NCBI GenBank assembly: GCA_902630715.1
Contig: CACOVO010000010.1
Coordinates: forward strand, 1-50,752
Direction: 5' to 3'
DNA length: 50,752 nucleotides
DNA from: an uncultured SAR86 cluster bacterium
GTDB lineage: Bacteria > Pseudomonadota > Gammaproteobacteria > Magnimaribacterales > Magnimaribacteraceae
Part shown: one piece after another, positions 45,440 to 50,752 of the stretch
Numbering within the stretch: the stretch's first letter is position 1
Layout of the letters: every line of letters begins with the position of its first letter
Notes under the pieces: generated by a model
Database searches by the model: none
Seen by the model: the letters and a program-made list of their open reading frames with translations, nothing else
Told to the model about the DNA's origin: nothing
Position numbers and translations under genes: made by a program

Positions 45440-46327
45440 ATGAAAAATTTTGAAGGGAAAACTGCTGTTGTAACTGGTGCGGCTAGTGGAATAGGTAAAG
45501 CACTAGCTCATAAATTTGCCAACGAAAAAATGCAGGTCGTTTTGGCAGATGTAGAGGAAGATGCTTTAGAAAATACTGTAAAGGAATTAAGGCAATATCA
45601 ACATAGGGTTATCGGAGTTAAGACAGACGTTTTAATTGAGGAGTCCATACAAGAATTATTTTCTAGGGCAAGTGAGGAGTATGGAAATATTCATATTCTT
45701 TGCAACAATGCTGGTATAGGTGCTAATTCAGGAGATAAGGCTATTTGGGAAATAGAAAAACATGATTGGGACTGGGTTATGGGAGTAAATTATCAAGGAG
45801 TACTCAGTGGCATTCAAAATTTTCTACCACATATGCTAGAACACGGTGAATCTGGTCATGTAGTCACAACTGTATCATTGGCAGGATTATTGCCTGGAGC
45901 AGGAACATACGGTGTAAGCAAGCATGCAGTTTTAGCTCTTACAGAGGCTTTAAATAGAGATCTATTAGCAAGAAATGCAAATATAAGTGCTTCTGTGTTA
46001 TGTCCAGGTTTTGTTGATACAAATATAGACAAATCAGAGAGAAACAGACCCAACAGCTATGGTGAACCAAGAGAAACCCTCCCAGAAGTCGGTGCAGAAT
46101 TTCTGTCTGCCATGTTACGCCAAGGAAAGAAACCTGACGAAATTGCTGATATTGTTCTTCAGGCTATAAAAGATAATGTCTTTTACATCCTAACCCATCC
46201 AGCTTGGGATGACACACTTAGATCTCATTTCGACAATATACTCTCTAGGAAAGAAATTGATAGAAGTACAGAAGAGGAAGAGCTTGCTAAATTTTTTACT
46301 CCACGTGAGGATGGTGAAAAATACTAA
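45440..46327 (+). CDS. SDR-family NAD(P)-dependent oxidoreductase
   Basis: A 295-residue classical SDR. TGAASGIGKALA is the cofactor glycine motif (12-23), NNAG (about 89-92) and the catalytic serine/tyrosine/lysine in TTVSLAGLLPGAGTYGVSKH are complete, so it should be active, unlike the variant at the window start. ADVEEDA near 35 suggests NAD over NADP. GGAG precedes the ATG at 45440. It overlaps the next oxidoreductase by 17 bases, showing translational coupling. Confidence 0.92.
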   Translation: MKNFEGKTAVVTGAASGIGKALAHKFANEKMQVVLADVEEDALENTVKELRQYQHRVIGVKTDVLIEESIQELFSRASEEYGNIHILCNNAGIGANSGDKAIWEIEKHDWDWVMGVNYQGVLSGIQNFLPHMLEHGESGHVVTTVSLAGLLPGAGTYGVSKHAVLALTEALNRDLLARNANISASVLCPGFVDTNIDKSERNRPNSYGEPRETLPEVGAEFLSAMLRQGKKPDEIADIVLQAIKDNVFYILTHPAWDDTLRSHFDNILSRKEIDRSTEEEELAKFFTPREDGEKY

Positions 46328-47645
46328 TAACATGATAGAACTAACAGACAAATTGGATTTACCCTGTGGCGCTAAAATAAAAAATCGTATATGCAAAGGT
46401 GCAATGACAGAAGGTTTGGCAGATGAACAAAACAGAGCAACTCATAAGCATGTAAATTTATATGATAAATGGTCCGCAGGAGGAGCAGCGATTCTTTTGA
46501 CAGGTAATGTTCAAATTGATCATAGGTATCTTGAGAGACCCGGAAATGTTGTAATAGAAGGAACTCAAACTAATGAACAAATATCAAGACTAACTTCTTA
46601 CGCTGAAGCTGGTACAAAAAACGATACCCACTTATGGATGCAAATTTCTCATGCTGGAAGACAAACACCTGCGTCAGTATCAGATGAGCCTGTTGCACCC
46701 TCTGAAGTCCAACTTAAAATGCCAGGCGCACAATTTGGAAAGCCCAGAGCACTGAGCCACGAGGAGATATTGGATATCATTGATAGGTTTGCCTACTGCT
46801 CAGCTATTGCAAGAGATACAGGATTTACAGGAGTTCAAATTCATGGAGCTCATGGATATTTAGTTTCAGAATTCCTCTCTCCTGATATTAATTTACGGGA
46901 AGATGATTGGGGTGGATCATTAGAAAAAAGAGCTAAACTTCTCCTAGAAATTATTAGATCAGTCAGAAATACAGTGGGAGATAAATTCCCCATTTCATTG
47001 AAATTAAATTCTGCAGATTTTCAAAAAGGGGGATTTTCTCATGAAGATTCTATTCAAGTTGCTTCTTGGCTAAACGATGAGGGCTTAGATCTTTTAGAAA
47101 TCTCTGGAGGAACTTATGAACAACCTCACCTCGTGGGTCTTGATGATATGAGCATGAATCCCGAAAGAGCTGAGAAGAGAAGAGAAAGTACAATTGCAAG
47201 AGAGGCATATTTTCTTGATTACGCAAAAGATATAAGGAATGTTTTTAAGGGACCCCTTATGGTTACTGGTGGGTTTAGAAGTACAAAGGGTATGACCGAT
47301 GCCCTAAATGCAGACGCGTGTGATGTAATTGGAATTGCGCGCCCTTTTTGTATAGACCCAAACATAGCGAATAAGCTGCTCGAAAAGGAGATTTCAAAAA
47401 CACCAGTTTTGGAAAAGACCATGCAAATAGGACCTGGTTGGCTAGGTGTGAATTCTCCCTTTAGGATTCTCAAAGGTATAAATGGTTGGGGACAACAAGC
47501 CTTTTGGTGTCTAAACCTTATTAGAATGGGAGAAAATCTAGATCCAGATTTAGATCTTGGAGTTTTTAAAGCATTTTTGGATTATCAAAAGAACGAAAAA
47601 AAGTCTGCCAAAAAGTATAAAGAATTTAGGCAAAGCTTATATTAG
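46311..47645 (+). CDS. Old Yellow Enzyme-family NADH:flavin oxidoreductase
   Basis: A 444-residue FMN barrel enzyme. KIKNRICKGAMTEGLAD starts the fold, LWMQISHAGRQTP and IHGAHGYLVSEFLSPDINLR are the flavin/substrate motifs, and VTGGFRS with IGIARPF ends the barrel; the 70 C-terminal residues are an extra helical extension. The ATG at 46311 overlaps the SDR end; an ATG at 46332 beginning MIELTDK is nearly as good and closer to where homologues usually start. A second member of this family lies at 3020. It probably reduces an alkene within the GST-SDR pathway (inference). Confidence 0.9.
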   Translation: MVKNTNNMIELTDKLDLPCGAKIKNRICKGAMTEGLADEQNRATHKHVNLYDKWSAGGAAILLTGNVQIDHRYLERPGNVVIEGTQTNEQISRLTSYAEAGTKNDTHLWMQISHAGRQTPASVSDEPVAPSEVQLKMPGAQFGKPRALSHEEILDIIDRFAYCSAIARDTGFTGVQIHGAHGYLVSEFLSPDINLREDDWGGSLEKRAKLLLEIIRSVRNTVGDKFPISLKLNSADFQKGGFSHEDSIQVASWLNDEGLDLLEISGGTYEQPHLVGLDDMSMNPERAEKRRESTIAREAYFLDYAKDIRNVFKGPLMVTGGFRSTKGMTDALNADACDVIGIARPFCIDPNIANKLLEKEISKTPVLEKTMQIGPGWLGVNSPFRILKGINGWGQQAFWCLNLIRMGENLDPDLDLGVFKAFLDYQKNEKKSAKKYKEFRQSLY

Positions 47646-47721
47646 AGCTTGAGGATTCTTAAATTTTTCCTAATTAATCATCACTAAGTAAAAAATGATG
47701 TAATATGTTTAGTTATAAATT

Positions 47722-47727
47722 TATAAA
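47722..47727 (+). promoter_or_regulatory. -10 box of a probable leaderless gene
   Basis: TATAAA ends six bases before the ATG at 47734, the same geometry as guaB. No Shine-Dalgarno is seen. It would be an internal promoter in the GST-SDR-OYE-aminotransferase run. Confidence 0.45.
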
Positions 47728-47733
47728 TTAATC

Positions 47734-48528
47734 ATGAATATTGAAGCAGAATTTAATTATAGAAATCCTTTAAAAGAAAATGAAAGTAAGCCTGCATTTG
47801 GACTTTCCGAAGAAGATCCAAATATGCCTGACCACAAATCCTTCAAAAAGACCGTTCATAATGCTAGAGAGTTGGGCTTTGATATAAGTATGGGCGGCTT
47901 TGAACTACTCGATCATAAATCTTCAGTAGTTGATTTTTATAATGATGAAGAAGTTGCTAATACATACTACGGTGAAATGACAGATCTTGTTAAACAAAAA
48001 GTTGGTGCTGATCTGGTACAAATTGTTTCTCATATAACTAGGAATGAAGCTCAGGCTGAATCTGGTGAAAGAAAGGGCGGACATAGATTGGTACACAATG
48101 ACTTCACCACTAGCTTTGGCAAAACACTAGATCCTTTCTTGCAAGAGACTGGGATGAAGCCAAAAAGAATAGTTGTTTATAATCTTTGGAGACGGTTTGA
48201 TAAAGATGGATTAGACACTCCTTTTGCTGTTTGTGACAAGAGGACAGTAACTGAGAAAGAGTTAATTCCTACAGACCTCTTTAATTATCTTCCAGATCAA
48301 ACTCAATCCTTGACAGTTGAAATTTGTCAGTCTTCTAATAGCGATGCACATAAATGGTATTTTTATCCGAATATGCAAAGAGACGAAGTTCTTATGTTTA
48401 GCACCTATGATTCTGATGAAAATCCTTTCATACCAACTCTGCATAGCGCTTTTGATTATCCCAATTGCCCCGAAGGAGTGACACCAAGAGAAAGCATTGA
48501 AGTTAGGGCGGTGTGTTTTTTTAATTAA
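47734..48528 (+). CDS. CmcJ/AsaB/NvfI-family oxidoreductase
   Basis: A 264-residue protein resembling the CmcJ (cephem methoxylase P8 chain), AsaB and NvfI group. VHNDFTTSFG carries the first histidine, YNLWRRF and FAVCDKRTV follow, then MQRDEVLMFSTYDSDE and SAFDYPNCPEGVTPRESIEVR, the conserved C-terminal block. Members are cupin-fold enzymes, some non-heme iron/2-oxoglutarate-dependent, making hydroxylations or rearrangements in secondary metabolism and degradation. Promoter geometry suggests a leaderless message. The aminotransferase gene starts 4 bases after its stop, implying co-operation on one pathway. Substrate unknown. Confidence 0.82.
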   Translation: MNIEAEFNYRNPLKENESKPAFGLSEEDPNMPDHKSFKKTVHNARELGFDISMGGFELLDHKSSVVDFYNDEEVANTYYGEMTDLVKQKVGADLVQIVSHITRNEAQAESGERKGGHRLVHNDFTTSFGKTLDPFLQETGMKPKRIVVYNLWRRFDKDGLDTPFAVCDKRTVTEKELIPTDLFNYLPDQTQSLTVEICQSSNSDAHKWYFYPNMQRDEVLMFSTYDSDENPFIPTLHSAFDYPNCPEGVTPRESIEVRAVCFFN

Positions 48529-48532
48529 CTAA

Positions 48533-49750
48533 ATGAAAAATACTACCTACGAAGTAAAAAAATCTGACGAGTTCTTTAAAAAAGCGAAAGAAGTTATTCC
48601 TGGTGGTATCTTCGGACATTACAAATATGCCGTAAGGGACTCAGGTCCTAAGTTTTTTTCAAAATCTGAGGGGGCATACTTTTGGGATCTCGATGATAAT
48701 AGATACGTCGATCTCATGTGTGGATATGGGCCATCTATTTTAGGTTACAACCATCCAGAGGTAGAAGAGGCTTTTAAATCTTCATCAATGAAAGGGAACA
48801 CAGTGAGTGTCGCCTCACCGGTGATGGTAGATTTAGCTGCTAAATTAGTTGAAATGGTTGATATTGCTGACTGGGCTCTTTTCGGAAAGAACGGAGGAGA
48901 TGCAACCAGTCTCGCAGTTATGATAGCAAGAGAGTTCACTGGAAAGAAAAAAATTATCAAAATAGATGACGGCTATCACGGTGTTGCACCATGGATGCAG
49001 GATAAAGATAGACCAGGCATTATCTCGTCTGACAGCGAACACGTGCTAAAAGTAAAGTGGAACGATATAGGCAGTTTAGAGAAACTCCTTACCCTAAATA
49101 ATGATGTAGCTTGTTTTATTTCCTCCCCATACGATCATCCGGTAATGAGAGATAACTCTATAGCGGAAACTGGTTATTGGGAAAATGTGACAAAATTATG
49201 TAAGAAACACAATGTTCTTACAATTGTCGATGATGTGAGGGCCGGATTTAGAATAAATTTAAGAGGTTCAAATGTGTCATTTAATTTTGAGCCAGATATG
49301 ATTTGTTTTGGTAAAGCTATTGCAAACGGTCATCCTCTGGCTGCATTAGTTGGAAAAGAAGCATTGAGAGAGGCGGCTGAAAGCGTTTACTTCACAGGAA
49401 CCCAATTTTTTAGTGGACCTCCAATGGCAGCCGCATTAGCTACTCTTGAAGAACTTGAAAAGGTAGATGCTCCTTCAGTTTTGATCAAATATGGGGAGAA
49501 ATTGAATCAAAGGTTAGAGGGAGTTGCATCTGAAAAAGGGTTCAATCTCATAGCATCAGGAATGCCTTCCATGCCTTATTACCGTTTAGAAGGTGTAAGT
49601 TTCGAAACTCATATTAAATGGATAGATGAGTGTGTGAAACGCGGAGTATATATGCTTGCCTATCATAATCACTTTGTTTCTTTAGCTCATACAGAAGAGG
49701 ATATTGATTTTATTGAGTCTGCTGCCAAACAAGCTTTCGAGAATTTATAA
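48533..49750 (+). CDS. class III aminotransferase, glutamate-1-semialdehyde aminomutase-like
   Basis: A 405-residue PLP enzyme. VIPGGIFGHYKYAV opens the protein, LFGKNGGDATSLAVMIAREF corresponds to the phosphate-binding loop, VDDVRAGFR to the DE-V motif (with Glu replaced by Asp), and the PLP lysine is in CFGKAIANGHPLA. The N-terminal layout resembles HemL-like and other aminomutases. A paralogue lies at 32500. It is 4 bases from the CmcJ-like gene upstream and 7 from the PhoD-like gene downstream. Either transamination or 1,2-amino shift is possible; the amine is unknown. Confidence 0.88.
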   Translation: MKNTTYEVKKSDEFFKKAKEVIPGGIFGHYKYAVRDSGPKFFSKSEGAYFWDLDDNRYVDLMCGYGPSILGYNHPEVEEAFKSSSMKGNTVSVASPVMVDLAAKLVEMVDIADWALFGKNGGDATSLAVMIAREFTGKKKIIKIDDGYHGVAPWMQDKDRPGIISSDSEHVLKVKWNDIGSLEKLLTLNNDVACFISSPYDHPVMRDNSIAETGYWENVTKLCKKHNVLTIVDDVRAGFRINLRGSNVSFNFEPDMICFGKAIANGHPLAALVGKEALREAAESVYFTGTQFFSGPPMAAALATLEELEKVDAPSVLIKYGEKLNQRLEGVASEKGFNLIASGMPSMPYYRLEGVSFETHIKWIDECVKRGVYMLAYHNHFVSLAHTEEDIDFIESAAKQAFENL

Positions 49751-49757
49751 GACTCAA

Positions 49758-50752
49758 TTGTATTCAAGAAGAACCTTCTTAAAACTTTCCGCTGCACTTA
49801 CTGCAATACTTGCTGGAGGGTTTTTTTTTAAAGGATCAAAAGATCAAAAGGTAAAACATATTCTCTCTTCTGCTAGCCATGAAAAACTAGCAGTAACTCT
49901 TTCGTTGTCTCAAGCAACCAGCGAAATGGGTCTCTTACTGGATGATGATTACATGGTAAAGGGCGTTAGTACGGATTCGGAAGGGAAGCATTGGCAGTTT
50001 ATAGTCAATAATCTATCACCGAATAAATCCTATAAACTCCAGTTAGTATCAGAAAACGTGAATATTTATAAAGCCTGGTCACTTAAAACATTTCCTGAAC
50101 CCCATTCGGAGATTGATTCATTAAAAGTCATGTCTTTTACATGTCCAGGTGGAGGAGATGGCTTTAGAGCTTCAGGAAGAGAATTCTTCAAGCCTTTTAA
50201 ATTCAGACAAAATATATTCGAGGAAGGATTATCAAAAAATCCTGACATAGTTATTTCTATTGGTGATCATGTTTATTGGGATTTGAGGGGACAAGACTCT
50301 CCGCCTGTTGGAAGAAATAGTAAATTAATCAAATTTTTTTTAGGAGGATATCTTCGATTGAGATATGGCGCCTTTAATAGAAATGAGACAGTAAATAGTA
50401 TAGTTAATGAGAAGGTCCTGAAAAGAATTGGTAACGAACAAATTGCCTCTTTATATGGAACGAAATTCAAAAGTGTACCCATTTTTTTCATCCCAGATGA
50501 CCATGATTATTTTGAGAATGATGACGCCGAAGAGGAAATTGTTACTTTTCCAGCAGATAAATTTAGTAAATACGCTTTTAGAAAAATGGCCGATTTATTC
50601 TATCCACCTTTATTAGACACACCTGATGGTGAACCTGGCAGACACACTGGGAGAATTAGATATGGAAATATCTTTGAAGGCTTGATGGCAGATTGCGCAG
50701 GGAATATGACTCTTGGTAATGATAAAGCACTACTTATTTCTAACGAAGATGA
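49758..50752 (+). CDS. Tat-exported PhoD-like metallophosphatase, 3' end cut by window
   Basis: The frame starts at a TTG (49758), 7 bases after the aminotransferase stop, and stays open to the window end (331 residues so far). SRRTFLKLSAALTAIL near residues 3-18 is a textbook twin-arginine signal, so it should be exported folded. Later SFTCPGGGDGF, ISIGDHVYWDL and FIPDDHDYFEND match the metal-ligand motifs of PhoD-type alkaline phosphatase / phospholipase D families (GDxxY and DDHD). The start assignment rests mainly on the Tat motif, since no ATG lies near and no Shine-Dalgarno is seen. The substrate (phosphomonoester or phosphodiester) is unknown. Confidence 0.8.
   Translation, partial: MYSRRTFLKLSAALTAILAGGFFFKGSKDQKVKHILSSASHEKLAVTLSLSQATSEMGLLLDDDYMVKGVSTDSEGKHWQFIVNNLSPNKSYKLQLVSENVNIYKAWSLKTFPEPHSEIDSLKVMSFTCPGGGDGFRASGREFFKPFKFRQNIFEEGLSKNPDIVISIGDHVYWDLRGQDSPPVGRNSKLIKFFLGGYLRLRYGAFNRNETVNSIVNEKVLKRIGNEQIASLYGTKFKSVPIFFIPDDHDYFENDDAEEEIVTFPADKFSKYAFRKMADLFYPPLLDTPDGEPGRHTGRIRYGNIFEGLMADCAGNMTLGNDKALLISNED

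Noticed and set aside
46209-46310. N-terminal extension of the second OYE gene
   Set aside because: It lies entirely within the SDR coding sequence in another frame and has no homology to the family.
49751-49757. Search for an ATG start for the PhoD-like gene
   Set aside because: None lies near; the first downstream ATG would remove the Tat signal.

Overview
The window is a densely packed, visibly AT-rich bacterial chromosome segment. It holds 51 protein-coding genes, two of them cut by the window edges. No stretch over 300 bases lacks a gene, and I see no rRNA, tRNA, CRISPR array or transposase. The guaB-guaA operon, class II fumarase, phhB, a yghU-type GST, TonB-dependent receptor, lipoproteins, Tat export and many acyl-CoA and GST enzymes fit a marine oligotrophic gammaproteobacterium. 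The SAR86 cluster is my best guess, inferred from AT-richness, gene packing and content; no taxonomic marker is present.

Layout. 1-4129: SDR fragment, carboxylesterase lipoprotein, GST-kappa-like isomerase and Old Yellow Enzyme (OYE) in one run. 4126-9000: class II aldolase-like protein, fumC, phhB, alpha/beta hydrolase and MFS carrier. 9141-12175: guaBA, with guaB apparently leaderless. 12163-12991: a 14-bp repeat of the guaA 3' end brackets one AT-rich gene, resembling a tiny guaA-targeted integration scar. 12998-20015: mixed genes (acetyltransferase, lipoprotein, two crotonases, YciB-like and MAPEG membrane proteins, PI-PLC-like enzyme, glycosyltransferase, CxxC protein).

20080-28125: DUF457 membrane protein, FAD oxidoreductase, outer-membrane barrel with a CBM9-like domain, tyrosine phosphatase, acylating aldehyde dehydrogenase and LCM-type methyltransferase. 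28249-30299: membrane-anchored haloalkane-dehalogenase-like hydrolase with two small exported proteins. 30363-38674: a long plus-strand run starting with a GcvT/DmdA-like protein directly followed by a methylenetetrahydrofolate reductase homologue, then class III aminotransferase, GST, CoA-binding protein, two crotonases, DoxX-like and NTF2-like proteins and an SIP-type flavoreductase.

39207-44558: yghU, then an NCS2 nucleobase permease divergent from a TonB receptor, followed by a purine-type phosphoribosyltransferase; together they could form a nucleobase uptake and salvage set. 44677-50752: a same-strand run of GST, SDR, OYE, CmcJ/AsaB-like oxidoreductase, class III aminotransferase and a Tat-exported PhoD-like phosphatase cut by the window end.

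Taken together, the genes look like a scavenging heterotroph that degrades or detoxifies diverse small organics and recycles acyl-CoA and C1 units. The two least explained parts are the GcvT/MTHFR-led run and the final GST-SDR-OYE-CmcJ-aminotransferase run. Recurrent promoters ending about 6-7 bases before a start codon without a Shine-Dalgarno suggest frequent leaderless transcripts.
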